Shown here: positions 1 through 7,945 of the stretch, in pieces
How positions within the stretch are numbered: the first letter of the stretch is position 1
How the letters are laid out: each line of letters opens with the position of its first letter
Assembly (NCBI GenBank): GCA_013140455.1
Contig: JABFSU010000075.1
Location: 1 to 53,620, forward strand
Direction of reading: 5' to 3'
Origin: Nitrospira sp.
GTDB lineage: Bacteria; Nitrospirota; Nitrospiria; Nitrospirales; Nitrospiraceae
DNA length: 53,620 nucleotides
The notes under the pieces: generated by a model
What the model was told of the DNA's origin: nothing
Databases searched by the model: none
The model's input: only the letters and a program-made list of their open reading frames with translations
Translations under genes and position numbers: made by a program

Positions 1-380
1 GTCACATGTCCATCCTGATACTGCGTCAACACAAGTGTCGTCGATCCATCCGAATCCCCCTTCGCATAGGCGTAGGCCTGGTAGGCGATCCCATCGGTCC
101 CTCCAAGAAATCGCATGCCGACTGAATAGAACTTCAACGGAGGAATGGGATTGAAGCCGATCGCACCAAAATCGCCGGCGAAGGATCCGCTCTGAGCATG
201 GTGAAGCTGCTGCAACCGATGGATCTCCGTCAGTGCGACTTCCGCTTCCACTGATTGCGCTTTCTTGGTGAAATGGCGGTAGGACAGCATGGCCACCGAT
301 GCAAGAACCCCGACGATCGTGACCACGATCATCAACTCGATGAGCGTGAAACCCGTCCGGGATACGAGCGTAGCCTTCAT
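1..380 (-). CDS. Type IV pilin-like prepilin (3' end outside window)
   Basis: The gene reads from an ATG at 380 leftward off the window edge, so only about the first 126 codons are visible. The N-terminus is a class III prepilin signal: a short basic leader (MKATLVSRTG), then the FTLIELMIVV methylation motif with the conserved Glu at position 5 of the mature chain, continuing into a hydrophobic helix of about 20 residues. After PilD-type cleavage between Gly and Phe the protein would assemble in a type IV pilus or type II secretion pseudopilus. It starts 3 nt after the stop of the upstream HAMP gene, so the two are probably co-transcribed. Whether it is a major or minor pilin cannot be judged without the C-terminal domain. 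Confidence 0.85.
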   Translation of the reverse strand, partial: MKATLVSRTGFTLIELMIVVTIVGVLASVAMLSYRHFTKKAQSVEAEVALTEIHRLQQLHHAQSGSFAGDFGAIGFNPIPPLKFYSVGMRFLGGTDGIAYQAYAYAKGDSDGSTTLVLTQYQDGHV

Positions 381-383
381 AGA

Positions 384-989
384 TCAGCGGGCCTGCTTAT
401 TAAATGAGAACTCACCTAGGACCTTTTCAAGGGACGCTGCTGCCTGCTGCACCTTCTGAATGGATTCTGGATTCTCCAGTTGGTTCGATGCCAGAGCCGC
501 TTGAATCACGGCCGTCTGACGATGCATGTCTCCAAACGCCTGTTCGAACTTGGCCAACGCCTGGTTGGCCGTTGATGCCAGCTCATCCAGACGATCGGAT
601 GGCCTAAACTGTAATCGCCAACTCAGATTCCCCTTCGCCCATTCCTGAATACTCTGATCAAGCTGGACCAGAGGTCCCGCCACCCGCCGGGTCAGAACCA
701 GACTGAAAATGACTGCACCAAGAAACAGGACCGGCACCGCCACCGACACAGTTTCGCTGAGCAGCAACATCTCGCTGGCGGCGGCCTGACGCTCGTCAAG
801 TGAGCCACCGCCATACAGCGTCATCATCGGTCCAAGATGCGGTCCGTAAAAGGCCACCGTGAAAAACAAGGTGGAATACAAAAAGAGAATGAGCCCAACC
901 CAGGCTGCATACCCCTTTTGCACGCGATGCAGAAAAAACACCTTCCGATGCTCCTGTGAGGACGGCACTGTCATTGTTGCGGTAGGCAT
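384..989 (-). CDS. HAMP-domain membrane protein without output domain
   Basis: About 201 aa. The start at 989 (MPTATM) is chosen because a strong purine-rich site (GGGGGAGGGG) lies just upstream; an in-frame start at 1061 lacks one. There are two membrane segments at about residues 26-48 and 80-98, separated by a short loop of about 30 residues, then a HAMP linker (RRVAGPLVQLD) and a helical tail of about 100 residues. No kinase, GGDEF, phosphatase or clear methyl-accepting hairpin follows, so the protein looks like a sensor stub or a scaffold. The pilin gene 3 nt downstream suggests a role in pilus assembly or surface sensing (inference). Confidence 0.75.
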   Translation of the reverse strand: MPTATMTVPSSQEHRKVFFLHRVQKGYAAWVGLILFLYSTLFFTVAFYGPHLGPMMTLYGGGSLDERQAAASEMLLLSETVSVAVPVLFLGAVIFSLVLTRRVAGPLVQLDQSIQEWAKGNLSWRLQFRPSDRLDELASTANQALAKFEQAFGDMHRQTAVIQAALASNQLENPESIQKVQQAAASLEKVLGEFSFNKQAR

Positions 990-1133
990 AGCCCCTCCCC
1001 CTTCGAACCTCCCGGCAGAGATCAACTCCGGATTCCAGGCACTTACCGGGAAGGCTACCACCAGAAGGTAGGGGGACCAAGTAAATCAGCTGTTTGGGTG
1101 AAGGGAAGACAGCCCTGCGATTGGCATGAGGGA

Positions 1134-1343
1134 TCACACGACCGGGGGAACTATGTCCGGCTCGTGGCAGCGTTTACAAAATAGCAGCTGGCCACGCTGG
1201 CACTCCCGGCCTTCTGATGTAAGCACCCAGGGGCGAGAGAAGAACGGCGGTTGATGACGCACATGTTGACCATGACCACAGGCCAGCTCAGCGACCCAGT
1301 CTCCGTGCTCATCCAGATGGTAACCGACGATCGGTTGGTTCAT
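1134..1343 (-). CDS. DUF3565 family small protein
   Basis: About 69 aa starting MNQPIVGYHLDEHGDWVAEL, which closely matches the DUF3565 family as I know it: conserved LACGHGQHVRH, a Pro-Pro-Phe stretch, RPWV, and a C-terminal CKRC pair. The Cys and His residues could bind a metal, but no function has been established for the family. The ATG at 1343 agrees with the usual family N-terminus; an upstream in-frame ATG at 1379 would add 12 unconserved residues. It lies 60 nt downstream of a lipoprotein gene on the same strand and could share its transcript. Confidence 0.75.
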   Translation of the reverse strand: MNQPIVGYHLDEHGDWVAELACGHGQHVRHQPPFFSRPWVLTSEGRECQRGQLLFCKRCHEPDIVPPVV

Positions 1344-1403
1344 GGTCCTACACCAGGCAGCGAGTCCGTCACCAGCCATTCCATATTCGCCGGTGAATGC
1401 AGG

Positions 1404-1856
1404 CTATCGCTTCTCAAACGGACGCTCCGGACGTTCAGCGGCCGACACAAATCCCCAATGCTCTTCAGCATCTTCGTCAAAACTTCCGACGAAAATGACT
1501 TCTCTGTCGAGGTGCCGGAACTCCGCGAGTGTAATGCTGCACTGGCGAACATCGATCACACGGGCATCGAATTGTCCGACAACATAGATCTGGGCCTTGG
1601 CCGTGACATACACATTGCGGCGGCTGGTGTGTCCGGTATCGGGAAACAGGTCTATCGTTTGCGCACAACCACCTGCACGCTCAATCGTCATGGCCAGGTT
1701 ATGCCGGGACAGAAACGGATCGGTGGCTACTCGCACGATCATCAGCCGGAGACCGGTCCCTGGAATCTCGGTAGAGGCAGGCTCCGGCACACCGCTATTA
1801 CACGCGCTCAACAGACCAATCGCAGCGACGAACATACACCGCCGCAGGAGTCGCAT
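1404..1856 (-). CDS. Putative lipoprotein of unknown function
   Basis: About 150 aa. The N-terminus MRLLRRCMFVAAIGLLSAC is a lipoprotein signal with lipobox LSAC and acylated Cys19. The mature chain is a mixed soluble domain with two Cys (GGCAQT and RQCSIT) that could form a disulfide; I do not recognise the family. The ATG at 1856 shares one base with the stop of the upstream GlcG-like gene (TAATG), which suggests translational coupling and excludes the longer reading from 1916. Confidence 0.7.
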   Translation of the reverse strand: MRLLRRCMFVAAIGLLSACNSGVPEPASTEIPGTGLRLMIVRVATDPFLSRHNLAMTIERAGGCAQTIDLFPDTGHTSRRNVYVTAKAQIYVVGQFDARVIDVRQCSITLAEFRHLDREVIFVGSFDEDAEEHWGFVSAAERPERPFEKR

Positions 1857-2374
1857 TACTTCGCCGCCGGAATCTTCGGAGCAGCGCCAATTGCATCCAG
1901 ACCCGCTTCGGCACACGCATCGTCAAGGTGAGTCCCGGGCGCACCGCCGACACCGATCGCACCAACCACCTCTCCGCCGATCTCGATCGGTAATCCACCC
2001 CCCAGCATCAGAATCTGCTCATTCATATCCCGCAACGCCTGTAGCGTCGGCGTACGATTCATGAGATCAGCCAATTCGCTCGTCGCACGGCGCAGACTCA
2101 CCGCGGTGTAGGCCTTCTTCCGACTGCTATCGATCGTATGGGGACCGGCTCCATCGGCACGTCCCATTGTGCGCAGCAAACCAGCACGATCGACCACCGA
2201 CACACTGACGCGGTAACCGTCTTTCTTGCAGGCATCGATCGCGGCCTGTGTTGCCCGTTGGGCAAGGCTCAAGGACAAGACAGATTCCTTCGGCATCTCC
2301 TGGGCTACAGCGACCGCCGATCCAAACAGCAGACTTCCAACGAGGACAACATGCCGCAGCAATACTTTATCCAT
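1856..2374 (-). CDS. GlcG/HbpS-like (DUF336) secreted protein
   Basis: 172 aa with an N-terminal signal peptide that ends near AVAVAQ (about residue 24). The body matches the GlcG/HbpS fold: a long helix with ATQAAIDACKKDGY, the strand VSVVDRAGLLRTMGRADGAG, the helix SRKKAYTAVSLRR, and the glycine-rich LMLGGGLPIEIGGEVVGAIGVGG. Some family members bind haem or partner with glycolate oxidase or two-component sensors; here only a periplasmic location and the fold can be stated. It is first in a run of minus-strand genes whose next member overlaps it by one base. Confidence 0.8.
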   Translation of the reverse strand: MDKVLLRHVVLVGSLLFGSAVAVAQEMPKESVLSLSLAQRATQAAIDACKKDGYRVSVSVVDRAGLLRTMGRADGAGPHTIDSSRKKAYTAVSLRRATSELADLMNRTPTLQALRDMNEQILMLGGGLPIEIGGEVVGAIGVGGAPGTHLDDACAEAGLDAIGAAPKIPAAK

Positions 2375-2559
2375 ACGACACTCCTTTGTGTTCGAACAAT
2401 GAGAGCAAGAGAGAATTACTAAGGAGAGTAGTAATGCGGCCGGAGACTGTCAAGTACGCATCATTGTATATGCGTCCTCGAACCTCTCACGGAGATCACT
2501 CACAAAAGCAGCTGGAAGGAAATCCTAACGGGGAAGGGAAGAACGGATGAAGCGCATCA

Positions 2560-2745
2560 CTACATCCAGACAACGCGTTCCTGATTTAGCAGATAGTCGA
2601 TAACCTCGATGCTTTCACGCATCTGAGTCTGAGCCTTATCGGACATCGGCAGCACCGCTCCAACGAGTTTCCCTGACTCCATATCTTCCAGTGAAGGGAT
2701 TCCGTCACCGGATCTGGTATCGACGTCTTGTCGGAAGCTGGCCAA
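2560..2745 (-). CDS. Small hypothetical protein, likely TTG start
   Basis: 61 aa, family not recognised. The start is taken as TTG at 2745 because a perfect AGGAGG lies 6 nt upstream (2752-2757 on this strand); the only upstream ATG, at 2835, has no such site and would add 30 residues of poor quality. The product begins with a Ser/Asp-rich segment with GDGIPSLEDMESGKLVG and ends in a helix (RESIEVIDYLLNQERVVWM). There is no signal peptide or membrane segment. The ribosome-binding site is the main evidence that this is a gene. Confidence 0.55.
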   Translation of the reverse strand: MASFRQDVDTRSGDGIPSLEDMESGKLVGAVLPMSDKAQTQMRESIEVIDYLLNQERVVWM

Positions 2746-2891
2746 AGGAAACCTCCTAGTAAACTCTTTTCGGCCCTTCCTCAGATTTTCTTGAGTCTGT
2801 GTCGAAAGGAAGTCGCCGTGGTGAAAGCATACCATACGGTTTCATTCTGTCAGGCGACAGCGATCACTACGTGTTGTTTCAACAACTTGGG

Positions 2892-3914
2892 CTATCGATT
2901 GGAAGAAAGCTTTTGAACGGGAGGAAGCGCACCGAGAAACGGGAACTGCCCTTTATTGAGGAGCCCACTATCTGAACGAAGCCGGAAATCATCGTGCTCG
3001 GCATCCACAAAGCGGGGATCCCCGACAACATCCGAATCCTGTTTCAGATCGGGCGCAGGGGTATTCGGAGACCCGGCCCGCATGTAGTCGCTTTCGCTGT
3101 TAAACAACGCGTTGAACGCGGTCGTGACCCGGCTGGATGGTGAGACCAGAAAACCGACCCTATTCAGGCCGATGACATTCGCGGACGCATCACTCTGGGA
3201 TGCACCGAGGAAAGCCGCCCCGCCGCCGTTCTTCACCAGCGTATTGCCGACCAGCGAAGCCTTCGCCTTGTCATTCACCACGACGGCTTCAAACAGGCTC
3301 CGGATAATGACATTCCGCTCTAACCTCACGTCAGACTTGCCGGCGATATTCACACCATGATCGTTATCATGAATCACATTGCCGACCAGGACAGCCTGGG
3401 AATCGGAAAACTGCACACCGGTCGTCTCGCTGCCGCCGATCACACAGTCTTCAATACGCACATCCTGCACCTGCTGCCCGAAGAGCATCCCCTTCACGTG
3501 AAGATTGCGCAATGTGATGCCCTTGCCATTAAAAATACCGAGGGCATGACCGCCATGTTCGTTGATCGTCAACCCGCTGATTTCGATATCTGTGGCACCA
3601 TATGGCCACTTCCCCACGTGCAACACGCCCACAAGGTCCTCGCGGCCTAACATCGTGACCTTGTCCACTCCGGCCCCGATCAACTTGATCTTGTCTTTGC
3701 TATGGATCGTGAGATCCTGAGGATAGGCGCCGGGCTTTAAAAACACCGTATCGCCCTTCTTAGCGGAATCCACGGCTTCTTGAATCGAGGTAAAGTCTCC
3801 GCTGCCATCGAGCGCGACCGTAATGGTTCGAGGAGCCGCGACCTGAGGCGCTTCCGCCCGGGACATCCCGCTCAGCCCAACCAGACACGCTATGACGAAC
3901 AGCAAATTACGCAT
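2892..3914 (-). CDS. Secreted right-handed beta-helix protein
   Basis: 340 aa with a signal peptide (MRNLLFVIACLVGLSGMSRA). The mature start (ITVALDGSGDFTSIQEAVDS) is the pectinesterase/NosD-type opening, and the KKGDTVFLKPGAY segment is the DUF1565-like first coil. Repeated short strands with GNVIHDN, RNVIIRS, GNTLVKNGG and ANVIGLN are parallel beta-helix turns. No catalytic signature of pectinesterase (QD...D...R) is evident, so it may be a carbohydrate-binding or structural protein of the periplasm or cell surface. It stands alone, with a small unknown gene downstream. Confidence 0.8.
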   Translation of the reverse strand: MRNLLFVIACLVGLSGMSRAEAPQVAAPRTITVALDGSGDFTSIQEAVDSAKKGDTVFLKPGAYPQDLTIHSKDKIKLIGAGVDKVTMLGREDLVGVLHVGKWPYGATDIEISGLTINEHGGHALGIFNGKGITLRNLHVKGMLFGQQVQDVRIEDCVIGGSETTGVQFSDSQAVLVGNVIHDNDHGVNIAGKSDVRLERNVIIRSLFEAVVVNDKAKASLVGNTLVKNGGGAAFLGASQSDASANVIGLNRVGFLVSPSSRVTTAFNALFNSESDYMRAGSPNTPAPDLKQDSDVVGDPRFVDAEHDDFRLRSDSGLLNKGQFPFLGALPPVQKLSSNR

Positions 3915-3997
3915 GCGCTAGGTATTACAGGCGGGCGAGGCAGCCTGTCAACCGGCTTTCTTGTGAGGTCGGCACCCCCGTGATAAGCTCCGCCGCC

Positions 3998-4600
3998 ATG
4001 ATCCTGGTTGGACTCACAGGCGGCATCGCCACCGGCAAGAGTACAGTCGCCGGCATGTTCAAGCGATGCGGCGCCACGGTGATCGATGCCGACGCGCTTG
4101 CTCGGGAAGTCGTCCTCCCCGGCAAACCAGCCTGGCGAGAAATCGTGAGCACCTTTGGCAAGACTGTGCTGAACCCTGATCACACGCTGAATCGCCAGGC
4201 CTTGGGCACGATGGTTTTTGGGCATCCCGCCAAGCTGCGCCAGCTTGAACGCATCATTCACCCCCGCGTGGCGCGCGAGCAAGCCAGACGGACAAAACAA
4301 GCTGCCAGGAACGATCCTCGCGCAATCGTGATCTACGATGTTCCCCTGCTCTTCGAAGCCGGCATCGACACACGCGTGGACACAACTATCGTCGTGACCG
4401 TTGGTCGTGAAACCCAGATCGCCCGCCTCAAGAAGCGCAACGGGCTCTCCCGCGCCGAAGCCCTCCGCCGGATCAAAAGCCAGATGCCGCTGGCAGAGAA
4501 ACGCCGCCGCGCAGACTACACGCTCGATGGCACACTCCCGCTTCTTCAACTCAAGCAACAGGTCCGGTTGCTGTACCAATCGCTGCGTGCATCGACCTGA
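3998..4600 (+). CDS. coaE: Dephospho-CoA kinase
   Basis: 200 aa. It phosphorylates the 3'-hydroxyl of dephospho-CoA with ATP, the last step of CoA synthesis, in the cytosol. The P-loop GGIATGKST is at residues 8-16, followed by the family motifs VIDADALAREVV, HPRV and YDVPLLFEAG. The ATG at 3998 gives the usual family N-terminus (MILVGLTGG); a GTG at 3980 would add six residues. It sits 50 nt upstream of trxB on the same strand. Confidence 0.95.
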   Translation: MILVGLTGGIATGKSTVAGMFKRCGATVIDADALAREVVLPGKPAWREIVSTFGKTVLNPDHTLNRQALGTMVFGHPAKLRQLERIIHPRVAREQARRTKQAARNDPRAIVIYDVPLLFEAGIDTRVDTTIVVTVGRETQIARLKKRNGLSRAEALRRIKSQMPLAEKRRRADYTLDGTLPLLQLKQQVRLLYQSLRAST

Positions 4601-4649
4601 CTTCCAGGCCCATGCATTCTCTTTTCTCACTGTGTTAGATTCCATTCCC

Positions 4650-5576
4650 ATGCGTCACGTCGTCATCATCGGCTCAGGACCGGCCGGATTGACCGCCGCT
4701 ATCTATGCGGCACGGGCCAATCTGTCGCCGCTCCTCGTTGAAGGCTGGCAATCCGGCGGTCAACTCACGACCACCACTGAAGTTGAGAACTATCCCGGCT
4801 TCGCCAAGGGCGTCATGGGGCCTGAACTGATGAAAGACATGCGGGCGCAGGCCGAGCGGTTCGGCACCGAATTTCTTACCGGTGATGTGACTGCCGTGGA
4901 TGTTAGAAAGCGCCCCTTCACCATCACCGTCGATGGGGAGCAAACCATCCAAACCCAGACTGTCATCATTGCGACCGGCGCCTCGGCCATTCCGATCGGC
5001 ATCAAGAACGAGTCAAGACTAACCGGCCACGGCGTCTCCACTTGCGCGACCTGCGATGGCTTTTTCTTCAAGGGGAAGGAACTCCTCGTCGTCGGCGGAG
5101 GCGACAGCGCACTGGAGGAAGCGAACTTCCTCACGAAATTTGCCACGAAAGTCTCGGTCGTCCATCGACGGGACAAACTGCGCGCCTCAAAGATCATGCA
5201 AAACCGGGCTCTACACAATGAGAAGATCAGCTTCATCTGGAACACCGTCATCGAAGACATCCTGGGTTCGGAGGTCGTCACCGGTGCGCGGCTCAAGAAC
5301 GTGGTAACCGGTAAGATCGCGGACGTCCCCTGTGCCGGCGTCTTTGTCGCCATCGGCCATCGACCCAACACCTCGCTCTTTGCAGGGCAGATCGACATGG
5401 ACGAGAAGGGCTATATCCGAACGCACAGCGGCACGGCTACCAATGTCCCCGGGGTCTTCGCGGCCGGCGACGTACAGGACTCGACCTATCGCCAAGCCGT
5501 CACCGCAGCCGGCTCCGGCTGCATGGCCGCCATCGACGCGGAGCGCTTTTTAGAAACAACTGGCCATAACCTCTGA
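4650..5576 (+). CDS. trxB: Thioredoxin reductase
   Basis: 308 aa, the normal length for a low-molecular-weight NADPH thioredoxin reductase. FAD is bound through GSGPAG (residues 8-13) and NADPH through a VVGGGDSALEEA motif near 150-163. The redox-active pair is C132-A-T-C135. The C-terminal FAD motif with AAGDVQD is also present. The start at 4650 (MRHVVIIG) fits the family; the frame is open for 83 codons further upstream but that region overlaps coaE. A palindromic repeat begins 8 nt after the stop and fills the gap to thiI. Confidence 0.95.
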   Translation: MRHVVIIGSGPAGLTAAIYAARANLSPLLVEGWQSGGQLTTTTEVENYPGFAKGVMGPELMKDMRAQAERFGTEFLTGDVTAVDVRKRPFTITVDGEQTIQTQTVIIATGASAIPIGIKNESRLTGHGVSTCATCDGFFFKGKELLVVGGGDSALEEANFLTKFATKVSVVHRRDKLRASKIMQNRALHNEKISFIWNTVIEDILGSEVVTGARLKNVVTGKIADVPCAGVFVAIGHRPNTSLFAGQIDMDEKGYIRTHSGTATNVPGVFAAGDVQDSTYRQAVTAAGSGCMAAIDAERFLETTGHNL

Positions 5577-5584
5577 ATTTCCAC

Positions 5585-5753
5585 GGGATGCTCAAAACAG
5601 TCGTCCAACGAGGCCGCAGGCGAGACAAACACCGGAGGCGTACCCTCAGGGGTACGTTGAGGATTTTGACGGGCCGGGAACGAAGCCAGAGGAAAGGCGC
5701 GTCTTGGCGCGCCTGGGTCGGGCGGGTGAGAAGGCCGCGGTTTTCAGCATCCC
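5585..5753. repeat. Intergenic palindromic repeat, copy A
   Basis: 169 bp. The ends are inverted repeats: GGGATGCTCAAAAC at 5585 and GTTTTCAGCATCCC ending at 5753 match in 13 of 14 positions. Inside is a 7-bp hairpin CGTACCC/GGGTACG (5639-5645 with 5650-5656). It shares a core with the element at 48583-48703: AGGCCGCAGG, GAGGCGTAC, GGTACGT and GAACG in the same order and similar spacing. It occupies almost the whole gap between trxB and thiI, ending 9 nt before the thiI ATG. It has no coding potential that I would defend. Confidence 0.8.
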
Positions 5754-5762
5754 ACTAGCAAC

Positions 5763-6941
5763 ATGCGCTGCGCCATCGTCCACTATCACGAGCTTGCCCT
5801 CAAAGGCCGCAATCGCGACTACTTTGAGGATCGCTTGGTTCGCAACATCCAGTTGGCCCTCAGCGATCTTGGAGTCAGGCAAGTTGAAAATCTTCGCAGC
5901 CGCATCAGAGTGATCCTTCCGTCAGAAGCCAACCCTGACATCATTCGCCAGCGGCTATCCCGCGTCTGCGGCATTGCAAATTTTTCACTGGCCGACTCCG
6001 TGCCTCTCGATCTGGCTAATCCCAACTTCAAAGCTCTCAGTGCGGCCATCATTGACGAGCTTCGAACGAAATCCTATTCAACCTTCCGCGTGACGGCGAA
6101 GCGCGCCGATAAGCGCCTGCCGTTGACCTCGATGGACGCGGAACGCATCGTCGGCGCTGCCATCCACGAGCAGACGGGCACGGCCGTCAACCTCAGAAAT
6201 CCCGACATCACCGTCTATCTTGAAATGCTTTCCCGCGACGTCTATTTCGCAGTCGAAAAGATTTCAGGCCCCGGAGGCATGCCGGTGGGGGTCAGCGGCA
6301 AGGTCGCCTGCCTCATCTCCGGCGGAATTGATTCACCCGTAGCCAGCTACCGCATGATCAAGCGCGGCTGCCGCGCCCTCTTCGTCCACTTCTCGGGCCG
6401 GCCACTCGTGAGCCGCGACTCGGAGGATAAGGTCCGCGATCTCGTGCAGACGCTCACCGCCTACCTACACAAATCCCAGCTCTATGTGATTCCGTTCGGA
6501 GAAATTCAACGGGAGATCGTACTGAATACCCCGGCGCCGTTTCGCGTGGTGCTCTATCGACGCATGATGCTCCGGATTACGGAGGAACTCGCGAGGCGGG
6601 AACAGTGTTGGGGACTGGTCACTGGAGACAGCCTAGGCCAGGTGGCGTCTCAGACCCCTGAGAATCTTTCGGTGGTCGAAGAGGCGGCAGACCTGCCGAT
6701 CCTCCGGCCACTCATTGGCATGGATAAATTGGAGATTACAGACGACGCGAAACGCATCGGTACGTACGAAACATCGATCGAGCCGGACCAGGACTGCTGT
6801 AAACTTTTCACCCCGCCGCACCCCAGCACCAAAACACGCCTTGAGGAACTCCTCAACGTCGAACGCGCACTGGATATCCCCCGCCTGGTGAAACAGGGAG
6901 TCGAGAAAGCCGAGCTGTCGGAATTCATCTTCCCTGCGTAG
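5763..6941 (+). CDS. thiI: tRNA 4-thiouridine synthetase ThiI (no rhodanese domain)
   Basis: 392 aa. An N-terminal ferredoxin-like and THUMP region (about 1-170) binds tRNA, and the ATP-pyrophosphatase domain carries the PP-loop SGGIDS at 186-191. It adenylates U8 of tRNA before sulfur insertion. The length and the C-terminus (CCKLFTPPHPSTKTRLEEL) match the short form that lacks the rhodanese extension of the E. coli enzyme, so sulfur is presumably delivered directly by a cysteine desulfurase. No good Shine-Dalgarno site precedes the ATG, which lies 9 nt after a palindromic repeat. Its 3' end overlaps the convergent SRPBCC gene by 17 nt. Confidence 0.92.
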   Translation: MRCAIVHYHELALKGRNRDYFEDRLVRNIQLALSDLGVRQVENLRSRIRVILPSEANPDIIRQRLSRVCGIANFSLADSVPLDLANPNFKALSAAIIDELRTKSYSTFRVTAKRADKRLPLTSMDAERIVGAAIHEQTGTAVNLRNPDITVYLEMLSRDVYFAVEKISGPGGMPVGVSGKVACLISGGIDSPVASYRMIKRGCRALFVHFSGRPLVSRDSEDKVRDLVQTLTAYLHKSQLYVIPFGEIQREIVLNTPAPFRVVLYRRMMLRITEELARREQCWGLVTGDSLGQVASQTPENLSVVEEAADLPILRPLIGMDKLEITDDAKRIGTYETSIEPDQDCCKLFTPPHPSTKTRLEELLNVERALDIPRLVKQGVEKAELSEFIFPA

Positions 6942-7482
6942 CCCGTGCCAATGCTTTTTCTTTGACGATCCGAAAATGCGTTTCCAATTCCTGCCGCATG
7001 GCCACGGCAATTACCCAATCCGGCACAATCGTCTCAATCTCAACGAGCAACTCAAACTCAGCTTTCGTCTGCGTGCCCCCCTCTGCGGAGGTCAAGGTCC
7101 ACACACGGCGATAGTGTTTGAAATCCCCGCCTCTAAGCTCCGTGAGCAAACCGCCTCCGGGGAGAGAACGAGACTCACAGATCAACCGCCGCTCACCAGG
7201 CAATAAGGAATGGTCGATTCGAATATCCGTATAAACCGAGCCGTTCTGCTCCCGCAGTTCAGCAATCCGCATTCGCACATCAAATAGCTCCGGCCAGTGG
7301 GCATAGTCAGTCAGCAACTGTTGGATGATCCCCGGCTCGACCGGAAAAAGCACCGTGGCTGAGGCCTTCACCCCGCCGGTCGGCTGCGTCTTCACTTCAA
7401 GCAAAACAGGATCGCCGGCCCAGCACCAGATCGGGCTCAACACACATATCACGGCGATACATGAGGCCAGTCGTTTTAACAT
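6925..7482 (-). CDS. SRPBCC/START-like exported protein
   Basis: 185 aa from ATG 7482. The signal peptide (MLKRLASCIAVICVLSP, cleavage near CWAGD) is followed by a polyketide cyclase/coenzyme Q-binding START-like fold: FPVEPGIIQQLLTDYAHWPEL is the typical first helix and strand, then an RRVWTL strand and a long C-terminal helix (VIAVAMRQELETHFRIVKEKA). Such domains bind hydrophobic ligands; the ligand here is unknown. It converges on thiI with a 17-nt overlap of coding ends and is divergent from the cysteine-rich secreted protein gene. Confidence 0.75.
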   Translation of the reverse strand: MLKRLASCIAVICVLSPIWCWAGDPVLLEVKTQPTGGVKASATVLFPVEPGIIQQLLTDYAHWPELFDVRMRIAELREQNGSVYTDIRIDHSLLPGERRLICESRSLPGGGLLTELRGGDFKHYRRVWTLTSAEGGTQTKAEFELLVEIETIVPDWVIAVAMRQELETHFRIVKEKALARATQGR

Positions 7483-7566
7483 AGCGCGATTATACTGATC
7501 GATCCCAACGCCCGCGAGCAGGAATCGCAATTGACCGGGACAAATCACTGTATGCTAGGATGTGCC

Positions 7567-7941
7567 ATGTCCCGCGCCCACTCACTCATACTGCTCCTGT
7601 TCCTGATGGCCGGACTCCAGTTTTTCCTGGCCGAAACCGCCTCCGCGCAGCTGATGCAGGAATCGACCGCGACCACCGAACAGTCCTGCAGCTTCGGCAT
7701 GGGAAAAGGCGAGCCCTCTCACAGTTGCACGGTGCCATTCCCCCCGGGCTGTCGCGTAGCCCAAGCTCCCGGCTCATCCAAACCCTGGACGACAATTTCA
7801 ACCGGCGGCCGGCTATTGTGCCGGTTCGATGAAAAACAAACCGACTGGAAGACCAAGATCACCGGCGCTTGCAATCGTTGCCAATCTGGTCATTGCTCCG
7901 CCCAGTTCAGCGTCCGCTACGATTGTTCTCCTCAGCAGTAA
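7567..7941 (+). CDS. Secreted eight-cysteine protein, unknown
   Basis: 124 aa from ATG 7567, with AGGA 6-7 nt upstream. A signal peptide (LILLLFLMAGLQFFLAETASA) is followed by about 90 residues with eight Cys, including CNRCQSGHC near the C-terminus and a final YDCSPQQ, which suggests four disulfides or a metal site in the periplasm. I do not recognise the family. It ends 4 nt before queG, so the two are likely co-transcribed, although no functional link is evident. Confidence 0.7.
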   Translation: MSRAHSLILLLFLMAGLQFFLAETASAQLMQESTATTEQSCSFGMGKGEPSHSCTVPFPPGCRVAQAPGSSKPWTTISTGGRLLCRFDEKQTDWKTKITGACNRCQSGHCSAQFSVRYDCSPQQ

Positions 7942-7945
7942 CCCT

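Noticed and set aside
3890-4651. Long minus-strand open frame opposite coaE
   Set aside because: It is the mirror of the coaE codons; the product is His/Gly/Ala-rich without a fold, and coaE is certain.
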